In this document: positions 9,302-18,683 of the stretch, in pieces
Position numbering within the stretch: position 1 is the stretch's first letter
Layout of the letters: each line of letters starts with the position of its first letter
Origin: Aquimarina algiphila
Lineage (GTDB): Bacteria; Bacteroidota; Bacteroidia; Flavobacteriales; Flavobacteriaceae
Reading direction: 5' to 3'
Length of the DNA: 56,124 bases
Assembly: GCF_007489275.1 (NCBI RefSeq)
Contig: NZ_VLNR01000047.1
Span: forward strand, 1-56,124
Program-made: the position numbers and the translations under genes
Notes under the pieces: generated by a model
Told to the model about the DNA's origin: nothing
Database searches by the model: none
Seen by the model: only the letters and a program-made list of their open reading frames with translations

Positions 9302-10390
9302 TTAGTCTGCTAAAAAATATTCTTCTATTTGTTTAAAAGAAATCTCTCTTGCATCTTCACCATTCATAAAAGCCTTATTCCATTGAACTGTCTTTTCTAA
9401 GGTTGTAGAGATATCCCATCTTGGGAACCATTTTAATTCGTTTTTTGCTTTTGAACAATCTAACTTTAAATAATTTGCTTCATGGAAGTCATTACTAGGA
9501 GTAATAGAATATGAGGCTTGATCACCCCACATACCACATAGTTCACTAACAATCCATTCTACATTTCTTGAATTTGATTCATCTGGTCCAAAATTCCAGG
9601 CGTCACAATATTTTTTTTCGCCTCTAGATGCTTTCTCAATTAAAGTTAAATACCCGTACAAACATTCTAAAACATGTTGCCAAGGTCTTATTGCTTTAGG
9701 GTTTCTAATTTCTATTTTTTTATTATCAATAATAGACCTTATAAAGTCTGGTATTAATCTATCATCTGACCAATCTCCGCCACCAATAACATTTCCAGCT
9801 CTAGCTGATGCTAGTGCCATTTTATGGCTCTCAAAATTTTCAGGATTAAAGAAGGAGCTTCTATACGATGATGTAACTAATTCTGAACACGCCTTACTGC
9901 TTGAATAAGGATCCTTACCTCCCATCGCTTCATTTTCTCTATAACCCCAATGCCACTCTCTATTTTCATAGCACTTATCTGTAGTTACATTAACAGTAAC
10001 TTTAACACCACCGACCTCTCTAATAACTTCGAGTAGATTAATGGTTCCCATCACATTTACTTCATAGGTTTCCATTGGTTTTCTATATGATTCTCTAACC
10101 AATGGTTGTGCGGCCATGTGTATTACGATATCCGGTTTTATTTTATTTACTACATCAAATAATTTTGAATGATCTCGAATATCTCCTATATACGATGTTA
10201 CTAGTTCATTAATTTTAGCACTTTCAAATAAATTTGGTTTTGTATAAGGGTCCAATGCGTATCCATACACATCTGCTCCTAATTTACTAAGAATTAAACT
10301 CATCCAAGACCCCTTAAATCCAGTATGTCCTGTGATTAGAATTTTTTTTCCTTTGTAATAGCCTTTAAAAAGGTCCTGATATGTTACCAT
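9302..10390 (-). CDS. rfbG: CDP-glucose 4,6-dehydratase
   Basis: A 362-residue extended SDR that would convert CDP-D-glucose to CDP-4-keto-6-deoxy-D-glucose. The NAD-binding motif is ITGHTGFKGSW near residue 20 and the catalytic pair is in YSSSK (DPYSSSKACSELV). The GHTGFKGSW variant and the length are typical of RfbG/DdhB rather than RmlB. The ATG at 10390 gives a 7-nt overlap with rfbF; a TTG three codons upstream is possible but less likely. It forms a pair with the cytidylyltransferase. Confidence 0.93.
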   Translation of the reverse strand: MVTYQDLFKGYYKGKKILITGHTGFKGSWMSLILSKLGADVYGYALDPYTKPNLFESAKINELVTSYIGDIRDHSKLFDVVNKIKPDIVIHMAAQPLVRESYRKPMETYEVNVMGTINLLEVIREVGGVKVTVNVTTDKCYENREWHWGYRENEAMGGKDPYSSSKACSELVTSSYRSSFFNPENFESHKMALASARAGNVIGGGDWSDDRLIPDFIRSIIDNKKIEIRNPKAIRPWQHVLECLYGYLTLIEKASRGEKKYCDAWNFGPDESNSRNVEWIVSELCGMWGDQASYSITPSNDFHEANYLKLDCSKAKNELKWFPRWDISTTLEKTVQWNKAFMNGEDAREISFKQIEEYFLAD

Positions 10391-11154
10391 TTTTTCCAAG
10401 GAGCATTATTTGTTGAAACCATCTTTTCTAATTGATTTTTATCTCTTAACGTATCCATTGGTTTCCAAAAACCTTTATGTTTATAAGCAAATAACTCTCC
10501 GTCCTTTGCCAAATTTTCAAGAGGTTTTCTTTCAAAAATAGATTCATCATCATCTATGTAATCAAGAACTTCTGGGTTACAAACAAAAAAGCCTCCATTT
10601 ATCCATGCTCCATCTCCTTTTGGTTTTTCTAAAAATTGTGTAACCTCATTATTATCTTTAATAATTAAAGCACCAAACCTACCTTCTGGTTGAACTGAAG
10701 TCATGGTAATAGCTCCCGAGTGGGATTTATGGTAGGAAACTAATTCTTTAATATTTACATCAGACACACCATCACCGTATGTTAACATAAAAGGTTCGTT
10801 TCCTATATAATCTTTAGCTCTTAAAACTCGACCTCCAGTTAAGGTGTTTAGTCCTGTGTCTAATAATGTTATTTTCCATGGCTCTGCATTAATTTTATGT
10901 ATCTCAGTCTTATTCTCTGATAAATCAACTGTAATATCAGATTGATGAATAAAATAGTTCATAAAATATTCCTTAACGATATACCCTTTATATCCTAATA
11001 GAATAACAAAATCATTATAGCCATGATGAGAATAACTTTTCATAATATGCCATAAAATTGGCTTCCCTCCAATTTCAACCATTGGTTTAGGTTTAAGATG
11101 GGTTTCTTCAGAAATCCTTGTTCCTAAACCTCCTGCTAATATTAGTACTTTCAT
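10384..11154 (-). CDS. rfbF: glucose-1-phosphate cytidylyltransferase
   Basis: A 256-residue nucleotidyltransferase making CDP-glucose from CTP and glucose 1-phosphate. The N-terminal signature is LILAGGLGTRISEE followed by KPKPMVEIGGKPILWHIM, the standard RfbF/DdhA form. It also has MLTYGDGVSDV (metal-binding aspartate) and FLEKPKGDGAWINGGFF. The length matches the family. It overlaps rfbG by 7 nt, so the two are co-translated and form the entry to the CDP-sugar branch. Confidence 0.95.
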   Translation of the reverse strand: MKVLILAGGLGTRISEETHLKPKPMVEIGGKPILWHIMKSYSHHGYNDFVILLGYKGYIVKEYFMNYFIHQSDITVDLSENKTEIHKINAEPWKITLLDTGLNTLTGGRVLRAKDYIGNEPFMLTYGDGVSDVNIKELVSYHKSHSGAITMTSVQPEGRFGALIIKDNNEVTQFLEKPKGDGAWINGGFFVCNPEVLDYIDDDESIFERKPLENLAKDGELFAYKHKGFWKPMDTLRDKNQLEKMVSTNNAPWKKW

Positions 11155-11202
11155 TCTAAAAGCTTTTTTAAGTTTTATCTGTATTGTAAAAAAATATTTT
11201 TG

Positions 11203-12240
11203 TTATTTTTCAATGGCTTTTGCCATGTTTTTTGCCATGTTTTCAATAGTACAAAAATTTGTATAATATTCATATGCAAATTCTCCTAATTTTCTAGTAT
11301 ACTCAATATCATTACTTGTTTTAAGTAAGATTTGTTCTAATGATTTTACATTATCATCGCAAAAAAAACCATTTTTTTCATGCTTAATATTTGTTTTCTC
11401 GCCTCCACTTATGGCATTTCTTTTAGTAACAAAAGGAACACCAAACCCAAAACTTTGGAGTACTGCTAAACCTGCTTGACCATAGGACACAGAAACTATA
11501 GCCTTTTTGTAAAAATCAATTAACTTATCTGTATCATCTACTCTTCCGACAAAAACAACTCTTTTATCCAAATGCAAATCACTTACTAAGTTTTTTAAAT
11601 ACCCTTCCTCTTCTCCATCGCCCACAAAAACCAAGCTAATATCTTTTGCTATATTGTTTTTTATATTATCAAAAGCCTTTATTAAAACATCATTTTGTTT
11701 TCTTTTGTTTAGACTTCCCACAAACAATATCATGTTTTTATTTTCATGTAAATAACATTTTTCTCGCTTTCCTACATCAAAAGTATTATTTGCTACAAAT
11801 AGTTTATTCTTATCAACACCAAGCTTAACAAAGCTTTCTTTTGCATCTTCTGTGTACAGAATGCTACTGTATTTTTTATTGGTTAAATATAATCTTATTT
11901 TATTAGCTATTTTATTGTCTGTAACCCATGCTCCCCACCAGATAAACTTTGTTCTTCTTTTATGAATATACATTGTGATTAAATTATTTATCCAACGAAT
12001 ATCAAACATTGAAATAATTGCATCATAATGATCTTTTCTAACTTCAGAAAGAACTTTTGGTTGAATATAAAAAGGCCCTATCTTTCTCTTTTTACATATG
12101 ATTTCATTGTAACGATCATCTTCAGTAACAGTATGTGTTCCGGAATGCAAAATTGTTACCTCATAATCTTTAGATAGTTCGTTATACAATGCTTTTCTAT
12201 AATGTAAAATGGTGTTTTGTAGTATTAGAACCTTTTTCAC
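11203..12240 (-). CDS. glycosyltransferase family 4
   Basis: A 345-residue GT-B glycosyltransferase. The C-terminal half has the GT4 pattern: MILFVGSLNKRKQNDVLI, LVFVGDGEEEGYLKNL, VVFVGRVDD and AGLAVLQSFGFGVPFV, the last being the EX7E-type donor site region. There is no membrane segment or signal. The start codon is GTG (KKVLILQNTILHYRKAL), with no nearby ATG in frame. It lies between the flippase and rfbF with gaps of 82 and 48 nt. It is one of only three clear glycosyltransferases in the locus, so the initiating transferase or others must lie outside the window. Confidence 0.88.
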   Translation of the reverse strand: MKKVLILQNTILHYRKALYNELSKDYEVTILHSGTHTVTEDDRYNEIICKKRKIGPFYIQPKVLSEVRKDHYDAIISMFDIRWINNLITMYIHKRRTKFIWWGAWVTDNKIANKIRLYLTNKKYSSILYTEDAKESFVKLGVDKNKLFVANNTFDVGKREKCYLHENKNMILFVGSLNKRKQNDVLIKAFDNIKNNIAKDISLVFVGDGEEEGYLKNLVSDLHLDKRVVFVGRVDDTDKLIDFYKKAIVSVSYGQAGLAVLQSFGFGVPFVTKRNAISGGEKTNIKHEKNGFFCDDNVKSLEQILLKTSNDIEYTRKLGEFAYEYYTNFCTIENMAKNMAKAIEK

Positions 12241-12322
12241 TTATTTATTTTTTTGCTTACAAGAATTACAGAGTCAATAATTTGGCAAAGATAATTATTC
12301 GTATGTTTAATAATAGGGTTTA

Positions 12323-13636
12323 TTAATTCAACTTTAAGATTCTTTTTTTGAATAAATATAATATCATAATTAATGCTGTAATTATATATCCAACCAACCA
12401 AGATATTGATAAAGAACTCGCCTCTTTATAAAAAGAGAACATTATCCAAGCAATCAAAAGCAAAATCGATTGTCGAATAAGTTTAAATATAAAAATCATT
12501 CCCGTTTTTGACTTTGAGATATAAACATGTTCTAGCACACCTATAACACTCATTGGTATACAAGAAAAAACTAAGATAGTCAACACCTTTTCTCCTCCCT
12601 CAAAACTTTCTCCATACAATCTGAAAACAAAGGAAGAGAAAACAGAAATCAAAATAGAAAATACTAGTGTTATCCCAATATTGAATATCAAATTGAGTTT
12701 TAATATCTTATTATAATTTTTGACATCATTCTCTTGATTAGATAAAAAAGAAAGAAGTACATTAGAAATAGCTCCTGGTAGAAAAAGAATCATTTGGGCC
12801 CATTGATTAGCTGAGTTAAATATTCCTACTTCTCCATAATTTGTTTTATACAGCAAAAGATAAATTAATAGCCAATTAGTAACGGAATATACCCCTTCAC
12901 TTAATGCCAATGGATAACTGAATTTTAGCATTTTCTTTATATAATCAATTGACACTTTACTATCTCTTTGATCAATTCCTAGTTTAAGAACTTCTTTATT
13001 AATTAATTTTCTATTCAGAAACCAATTAAAGATAAGACCAAGTGTTAATCCAACAAGAGCACCATTCAAACCTCCAAAATACGTTGTTATAATCATTACC
13101 GGAAATGAAAACAGGCCAACGATAACATTAACTCTTGCCATTTTTTTAAATGCTTCTAAACCGCCCAAAACGCCAATTTGGTATACATTCATTGCATTAA
13201 AAAATAGAAAAACCCCAGATATTCTCAAAGGAATTATTAAATTCTCAGATTCAAGAATATATTTAGAAATTAATGGGGAAAAAATAATAATCAGTATTCC
13301 CAAAAAAGAACCTGTAAACAAGGTTATTTTATTTGCCGCCAAAATGACCTTTCCTATTTCAGGCAAATTATTTTTCTTTTTATCGGCTATGTATTTAGTT
13401 ACTGTTAAGCCTAGTCCAAAAGTCGCCATTAGGCTAAATACAGATAATGTAGTTTTGATAACAGATAACTCTCCAAAACTAAAATTTCCTAAAAATCTAG
13501 CAATAAATATAGAAGACAACAGGGATAAGCCTTTTACAACAACATTTCCAAAAACCGCCCAAAAAGCTCCCTTTACAAACCTGTTTATAATAGAATCATC
13601 AAAACGAAACTTTGATATTATGGATTTAATTTTCAA
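12323..13636 (-). CDS. Wzx-like polysaccharide flippase
   Basis: A 437-residue membrane protein of the MOP/PST exporter type with about twelve hydrophobic segments. Family-like features include the N-terminal KGAFWAVFGNVVVKGLSLL and IARFLGNFSFGELSV near residue 45, and SEGVYSVTNWLL in the middle. It would flip undecaprenyl-linked repeat units to the periplasm. The most upstream start I can support is TTG at 13636 (KIKSIISKFRF); no ATG lies in frame nearby. It is 17 nt downstream of the WD40 gene, in the run that also carries polymerase/ligase-like genes, as expected for a Wzx/Wzy pathway. Only one flippase is present in the window. Confidence 0.88.
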   Translation of the reverse strand: MKIKSIISKFRFDDSIINRFVKGAFWAVFGNVVVKGLSLLSSIFIARFLGNFSFGELSVIKTTLSVFSLMATFGLGLTVTKYIADKKKNNLPEIGKVILAANKITLFTGSFLGILIIIFSPLISKYILESENLIIPLRISGVFLFFNAMNVYQIGVLGGLEAFKKMARVNVIVGLFSFPVMIITTYFGGLNGALVGLTLGLIFNWFLNRKLINKEVLKLGIDQRDSKVSIDYIKKMLKFSYPLALSEGVYSVTNWLLIYLLLYKTNYGEVGIFNSANQWAQMILFLPGAISNVLLSFLSNQENDVKNYNKILKLNLIFNIGITLVFSILISVFSSFVFRLYGESFEGGEKVLTILVFSCIPMSVIGVLEHVYISKSKTGMIFIFKLIRQSILLLIAWIMFSFYKEASSLSISWLVGYIITALIMILYLFKKRILKLN

Positions 13637-13653
13637 TGTAAGTTCTTAAAACG

Positions 13654-14613
13654 TTATTTTTTAGTATCATAATTCAAGAGTTTGAAAATTTTTAAATTTC
13701 CTTTTCTATCAGAGAATGTTATTTTAGAATCTAATAAGGTTGAATGAAGAATATAACTTTTGCTTTTCACCTTAATAGAACTACTTGTATTACTATCTAT
13801 TTCCACAATCTTTAGAGTACCATCATAACTAGAAGTCAGTATTCTATTTTTAGAAACTTTAGAAATTGATGAAATAATATTATCATGAATTTTTATTGAA
13901 TTTATAAAAGACAAGTCCTTTAGGTTTAAGAATAGAATATTTCCGTCAATATCACCAACAACTATTTTATCATCCAAAATTTTTATAGAACTTAGATTAT
14001 TTGCCTTTATTCTTATTTCTTTTCTCTTTTCTCTTTTATTAATATTCCAAACTATTACTTTGTTATCATTACCAATTGTAACTACATATTTTCCATCCAG
14101 AGTAATATCAAAAGACCTTATAATGTCATTATGACTTCCCAAAAGAGTGGGTTTGCAAAATTCATCTTTTATATCCATCAGCATTATCTTACCGTCATGA
14201 CCAACACTTATCAGCAATGACGTATTGGGCACAAATTTAACTTTATTAACATCATCAACATGCAGCTTTATAGTTTTAAGTAAATTTCTATTATTAATAT
14301 CCCAAATATCTACATCTCCAGAATAAGAAGCAGTGGCTAAAAAATGTTCATTACTATCAAAATCCATAGATTTAATTCCACCATTTTTTCTTGAAAAAAT
14401 AAGAGTTCTCTTTTGAGGATTTAATAAGTTCTCCAGGTATATAGTTTGATTATTATAACTCAATCTTGCAAAATAGTGATTCTTACTATAGCTGAATGTT
14501 CTAATACTAAAATTTTCTTTATATTTTTTTATTAATTCAACCTCTATACTTTCTTGAGAAAAAAGAAAAGTAGATAAGCAGATAAGTAATATAGTTAGTT
14601 TATATTTTTCCAA
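13654..14613 (-). CDS. secreted WD40-repeat beta-propeller protein
   Basis: A 319-residue protein with an N-terminal signal peptide (LTILLICLSTFLFSQES) and six or seven WD40-like blades. Clear blade ends include SGDVDIWDINNRN, NDNKVIVWNINKR and DGTLKIVEID, with the preceding LATASY, LISVGHDG and VVTIGND strands. It should fold as one beta-propeller in the periplasm or outer membrane lumen. The start codon is TTG at 14613, a stop lies three codons upstream, and the gene overlaps the end of the ligase-like gene by 19 nt, so it is translationally tied to polysaccharide assembly genes. WD40 proteins usually act as scaffolds; a role in organising the polymerase or export machinery is my guess. It could instead be a passenger. 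Confidence 0.8.
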   Translation of the reverse strand: MEKYKLTILLICLSTFLFSQESIEVELIKKYKENFSIRTFSYSKNHYFARLSYNNQTIYLENLLNPQKRTLIFSRKNGGIKSMDFDSNEHFLATASYSGDVDIWDINNRNLLKTIKLHVDDVNKVKFVPNTSLLISVGHDGKIMLMDIKDEFCKPTLLGSHNDIIRSFDITLDGKYVVTIGNDNKVIVWNINKREKRKEIRIKANNLSSIKILDDKIVVGDIDGNILFLNLKDLSFINSIKIHDNIISSISKVSKNRILTSSYDGTLKIVEIDSNTSSSIKVKSKSYILHSTLLDSKITFSDRKGNLKIFKLLNYDTKK

Positions 14614-15809
14614 CTCAAACCCTTATTAATTAAACAAAAAAAGAAGCAAAAAAAGACAATTCCGTGTTGTCTAACTAAAATTGATTCAAATGACATAGCA
14701 GAAATTAAGCATATAATAAAGACCACTATACTTTTATTATATGTTTTTTTATACTGAATAAACAATTTTCTAATTAACAAAAATAGAATAGAGAACAGAA
14801 GTAAGCCACCTGTTAATAACGATTCCAAAAATTGATTGTGAGCATTATAGCCTTCATCAATTCCTTCGTCAAATCCATTAATATAATATGAACGCTCCAA
14901 CTCAATTTGTTTATCTCCTATACCATGTCCAAAATAAGGAGACTCCAATACTGCATATAAGGTAGATTTCCATATTTCAAATCGAACTCCTAATGATTCT
15001 AAACTATTTCTATTAATCAACTTTTCAAATACATCATTTATTGTAAAGATCAAATCAAATCTTATAAAAAAAATTATAAAAAGTATTGCAATAACACTAG
15101 CATAAATTATTAGACTTCTATTTTTTCTTAATTTAAAAAACCTTAAAACAAAAGAGAATAAATAGAAAAGAATGGTTACACATAAAGATAATATTGCTGA
15201 TCTACTTTTTAGGAAAAAAACAGATAAAACAAAAATCAATAATAAAGTAGTTTTGACAACAGTTTTTAATATGTAATACTTTCCTTTAACATTAAAATAT
15301 TCTATTAATAGTACAAAAGAAAAGACTAAATACATCGCAAAATAAGTTGGATGAATATCAATTATTTCTGTAAAATAAAAAGACCCTTTTGTAAGAGGTA
15401 AAGGATCCTTTGTATAAATAGCAAATAAATAACAGATGAATAGTGCAACAATATTTGATATTACAAAACTATATATTACCGATTTTAAAACCTTAATAGT
15501 TATTTCCTTTGATAACTGCATAAATATTAAAGGAAATAGAATGAATGCTAACAGACTTCCTATCTTTTTAAAACCAACATATGCGTTTTCTGAATATAAT
15601 ATTGATATTGAAAGAAAAAGAAAATATAAAATTAATAATCCTCCTTCTTGCCAAATAAACGAAAAACCTCTTCTTTCAATTATAGAAAAAAAAAGAGTAA
15701 ATATTGCCAAAACCATTATTGAAATGGAATTAACATTGAAAACAAAAGCAAATGGAATAGTTGCAGATACTACAGAAAATAATATATATATAATTTTATC
15801 CAATTTCAT
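14595..15809 (-). CDS. O-antigen ligase/polymerase-like (Wzy_C) membrane protein
   Basis: A 404-residue inner-membrane protein with about eleven hydrophobic segments. Near residues 290-335 it carries the periplasmic-loop pattern of the WaaL/Wzy_C family: SPYFGHGIGDKQIE, then EGYNAHNQFLESLLTGG, including the histidine needed in ligases. It could ligate polymer to lipid A-core or polymerise repeat units; sequence alone cannot separate these. I use the ATG at 15809, which shares one base with the stop of the upstream gene (TGATG); a TTG one codon earlier is the alternative. It overlaps the WD40 gene by 19 nt. Confidence 0.85.
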   Translation of the reverse strand: MKLDKIIYILFSVVSATIPFAFVFNVNSISIMVLAIFTLFFSIIERRGFSFIWQEGGLLILYFLFLSISILYSENAYVGFKKIGSLLAFILFPLIFMQLSKEITIKVLKSVIYSFVISNIVALFICYLFAIYTKDPLPLTKGSFYFTEIIDIHPTYFAMYLVFSFVLLIEYFNVKGKYYILKTVVKTTLLLIFVLSVFFLKSRSAILSLCVTILFYLFSFVLRFFKLRKNRSLIIYASVIAILFIIFFIRFDLIFTINDVFEKLINRNSLESLGVRFEIWKSTLYAVLESPYFGHGIGDKQIELERSYYINGFDEGIDEGYNAHNQFLESLLTGGLLLFSILFLLIRKLFIQYKKTYNKSIVVFIICLISAMSFESILVRQHGIVFFCFFFCLINKGLSWKNIN

Positions 15810-17197
15810 CAACCTTTATTTAGCAAGATTTTGGTTGTTAACTTTATAAATACCGAAAATACTGTTGCCAGAATTATAAATACAGTGAACATATCTAATC
15901 CTGATCCTCTAAATAGTACTAGAGTTGTTTGATAAAAATATAATAAAGGAATGAAGTTTATTATATCTCCATCTACGATTAGTGATCTTATATTTAAATA
16001 GACTGAATTAAGAATTATAAAAAATAGAAAGCCTACAAAAATTCCAAAAAAATGGAAATTCCAAAACATTTCAGATTGAAAACTGATAGGCCAAGAACCT
16101 CCTTTACTTCTATAATTTGATGAAACAGTAACTGTATAATGATGGATAATACTCCTTGGTTTAAAAGAAACCATTCTCCTTGGTATAAAAATAAAAAATG
16201 GTTTTATTAATGTTTCTCCATATGTTATTTTTTCTGGGTCTTTGAGTATAGTTTGAATCGCATTATTCGAATGAAAATAAGTATATGAAATTTCTAGATT
16301 ATTCATAAATGCAGGGATGAATTCCTTGGATTGAATATAATCAAAGACATAACCATTTGCCTCCAAAAAACTTTTAGGTTTATATCCTCCATATCCTCTA
16401 AAAATTGACATCGCTAAGATTAATTGTAATAACAAAAGGATAGAAAAAGACAATAGTGCTACTTTTTTCAAGTTTAACTTCACTTTAAAATTTCTTGATT
16501 CGAGAAGTAAAATCGGTAATAATAGAAATATAGAATTTCTCTTATTCTCCCAAGATATTGCAGAAAAGAAGGCTATAATAATCAAATACCCAATTAATCT
16601 TTTTGTTAAACTAGGAAATCTAGAAAAACATACAATAATAATTAAAATCCCTAATGTTTTTGGAATTATAGAAAAATCTCCATCCCCTCCTAAAAAATGC
16701 AAGCTAAGATCGAAATAAGAAAACGCTAAGACTATCGTCAATCCAATAAGAATTAGTACTCCGTTAGAATACTTTTTGAAATCGCATATCAGTTTAAATC
16801 TTGAAAAAAATTTAATCTGCCTAGACAGAAAAAAACTAGCTATAATTGCAAAATTGATAAGGTTAAAGTAGCCTATTACCAACCCATAATTTTCCCAGCT
16901 TTGATAAGGAATTAATACATAATCAAACACCAAACCCTGTTTAAAAACTATACTACCAAACAAGAAATTTAGATTTATATATGATACAGCTATAAAAGAT
17001 GGAGAAAGAAGAAAAATATTTCGTTTTTCTTCTTTTAGACAAAAAAGAATACCAAAAATTAATATCTGGATCGTAGCGTAGTTATAAAAAGAATAGGAAA
17101 GTGCAAAACTATGACTTAAAAACAAAGGCACAATACTTACCAAAAGATAAATCCCTAATAAACTTAAAACGTTTTTATTTAATAAGTATGTTTTCAA
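15809..17197 (-). CDS. oligosaccharide repeat-unit polymerase-like protein
   Basis: A 462-residue membrane protein with about eleven to twelve hydrophobic segments and a soluble loop around residues 265-360 containing RGYGGYKPKSFLEANGY, FFIFIPRRMVSFKPRS and YRSKGGSWPISFQSEM. This loop layout, with the PRR segment, resembles the oligosaccharide repeat-unit polymerase family (Wzy). The start is TTG at 17197; the frame is open upstream but holds no ATG. It is coupled to the next gene by a one-base TGATG overlap. Because a ligase-like gene follows directly, this protein is a good candidate for the true Wzy of the locus. Confidence 0.7.
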   Translation of the reverse strand: MKTYLLNKNVLSLLGIYLLVSIVPLFLSHSFALSYSFYNYATIQILIFGILFCLKEEKRNIFLLSPSFIAVSYINLNFLFGSIVFKQGLVFDYVLIPYQSWENYGLVIGYFNLINFAIIASFFLSRQIKFFSRFKLICDFKKYSNGVLILIGLTIVLAFSYFDLSLHFLGGDGDFSIIPKTLGILIIIVCFSRFPSLTKRLIGYLIIIAFFSAISWENKRNSIFLLLPILLLESRNFKVKLNLKKVALLSFSILLLLQLILAMSIFRGYGGYKPKSFLEANGYVFDYIQSKEFIPAFMNNLEISYTYFHSNNAIQTILKDPEKITYGETLIKPFFIFIPRRMVSFKPRSIIHHYTVTVSSNYRSKGGSWPISFQSEMFWNFHFFGIFVGFLFFIILNSVYLNIRSLIVDGDIINFIPLLYFYQTTLVLFRGSGLDMFTVFIILATVFSVFIKLTTKILLNKG

Positions 17198-17262
17198 ATT
17201 TGTTTTTTTCTTAAATATAGTATCATCTACATTAATGGCGGTTACTACTATTGTAGCATAAT

Positions 17263-18681
17263 TTAGTCAAATGTTTTATTAAAATTAACATCTTTAATAA
17301 CCAAATATTTTAAATCATTTGTTGTTTGATTGTGAATCTCAATTTTAATAGTTTTAAAAGAGTTCATCTTAGTTTTTAAAGAACGTAATGCAATATAAAT
17401 ATTATTCCCAGATGACATTGGTATACTGTGATCCCCTATGGATGTGTATTTTCTTTTTAAGTCTTTCTTCGTTTCTAAAAATTGAACATGACTATCAATA
17501 GGATAAAAATAATATCCTATCCCAAATTCAGAAATCAAATCAGGATTTAATCCTTTATTCATTTTTACAACTACAGAATACTCATCCTTTCTAATATTAA
17601 AAACTTTAACCTCTTTTATTTTTAAACTATCATTAATCAAAAAATTTCCTTTGAAAATGGTTTGTCCTTGATTTGCAATAGCATTTGAATATATGTAATC
17701 CTCTGGCTCATTATATTTAGTAATTGTTTTCTCACCCGTTATACCTTTATTTTTAAGATCTTTAACCAGCGATTCAGACACCTTTGTAGCCCCCTTGTAA
17801 TTAAGATGTTTTGGATCCCAAAAACATGTCATGTCTAAACCTAAATCATCAAACTTCTGATTGTAATCAATATAAATTAGATCATTTGCCTTACAAACTT
17901 CATTTGTATTCTTATATGCTTGTAAATAATAATCTTTGTTATATTTATAGAAAAGCGTAGGAGCTCTTGTAACAATTATTCTTATTTTGTTAAGCTTACA
18001 TAACTCTACAAATTTCTTGAAATACTTTAAATTTTCATCGTCAAAAGAATGTGTTAAAGGAAGTCTTTTTATTCCTTCTTTTACTTCTTCTGAAGTTACT
18101 TTTGTTTTCACAAGCTTATACCCTAAAAACCTATTTTTGATATGAGTATATTCTAGATTTTTTTCTATTAATTCTATATTACCCCAATTATTATGATTTC
18201 TTACAAAAGGAAGCAATGCATTTATTTTATTCTTAAAAGATTTAAATTGTTGATTGGTAGCTTTTAGTTTTCCTAAAGATAGTTTTTGACCATCTAGATT
18301 TTCAAATTTAAACCCCAATCTATTTTCTTCAGACAAATCAGGTATGTCTAAAGTATATGCTTCTAAAACAATAGTCTTTGGGGATTGATATTTCAAGATT
18401 TCTAATAAATTATAATAACTTTGTTTAATGTTCTGTAACGCAGTTGCAAGATTATATGACTTTATTTTTAAAGAACCGTTTATTACTAATGGATTAAAAC
18501 TACTGTAACTTAAAGAACTTCCCATAAAAACGAGATCTAAAGTGTTTTTAGGTTCTTTATAAAAATCATTCCACACTCCAACTCCTCTTCTGGTTTCAGA
18601 AAAAATTGGTCCTAAATGATTTGCGAAAAAACAAATGATAATCGTAAAGAAAACACACTTAAAAAAGATTTTTCTTATCAT
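17263..18681 (-). CDS. SGNH-like accessory protein for O-acetylation
   Basis: A 472-residue protein with one N-terminal membrane anchor or signal (FFKCVFFTIIICFFANHLG) and a periplasmic body. Near residue 55 the segment LVFMGSSLSYSSFNP matches the nucleophile block of SGNH/AlgX-like proteins, and near residue 290 WDPKHLNYKGATKVS supplies the Asp-His pair. Residues after about 330 form a separate region without a recognised domain, probably carbohydrate-binding beta sheet. It is the partner of the MBOAT gene just upstream, so together they likely O-acetylate the polysaccharide in the periplasm. I prefer the ATG at 18681, 2 nt after the MBOAT stop; a TTG at 18687 would overlap it by 4 nt. Confidence 0.75.
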   Translation of the reverse strand: MIRKIFFKCVFFTIIICFFANHLGPIFSETRRGVGVWNDFYKEPKNTLDLVFMGSSLSYSSFNPLVINGSLKIKSYNLATALQNIKQSYYNLLEILKYQSPKTIVLEAYTLDIPDLSEENRLGFKFENLDGQKLSLGKLKATNQQFKSFKNKINALLPFVRNHNNWGNIELIEKNLEYTHIKNRFLGYKLVKTKVTSEEVKEGIKRLPLTHSFDDENLKYFKKFVELCKLNKIRIIVTRAPTLFYKYNKDYYLQAYKNTNEVCKANDLIYIDYNQKFDDLGLDMTCFWDPKHLNYKGATKVSESLVKDLKNKGITGEKTITKYNEPEDYIYSNAIANQGQTIFKGNFLINDSLKIKEVKVFNIRKDEYSVVVKMNKGLNPDLISEFGIGYYFYPIDSHVQFLETKKDLKRKYTSIGDHSIPMSSGNNIYIALRSLKTKMNSFKTIKIEIHNQTTNDLKYLVIKDVNFNKTFD

Positions 18682-18683
18682 AC

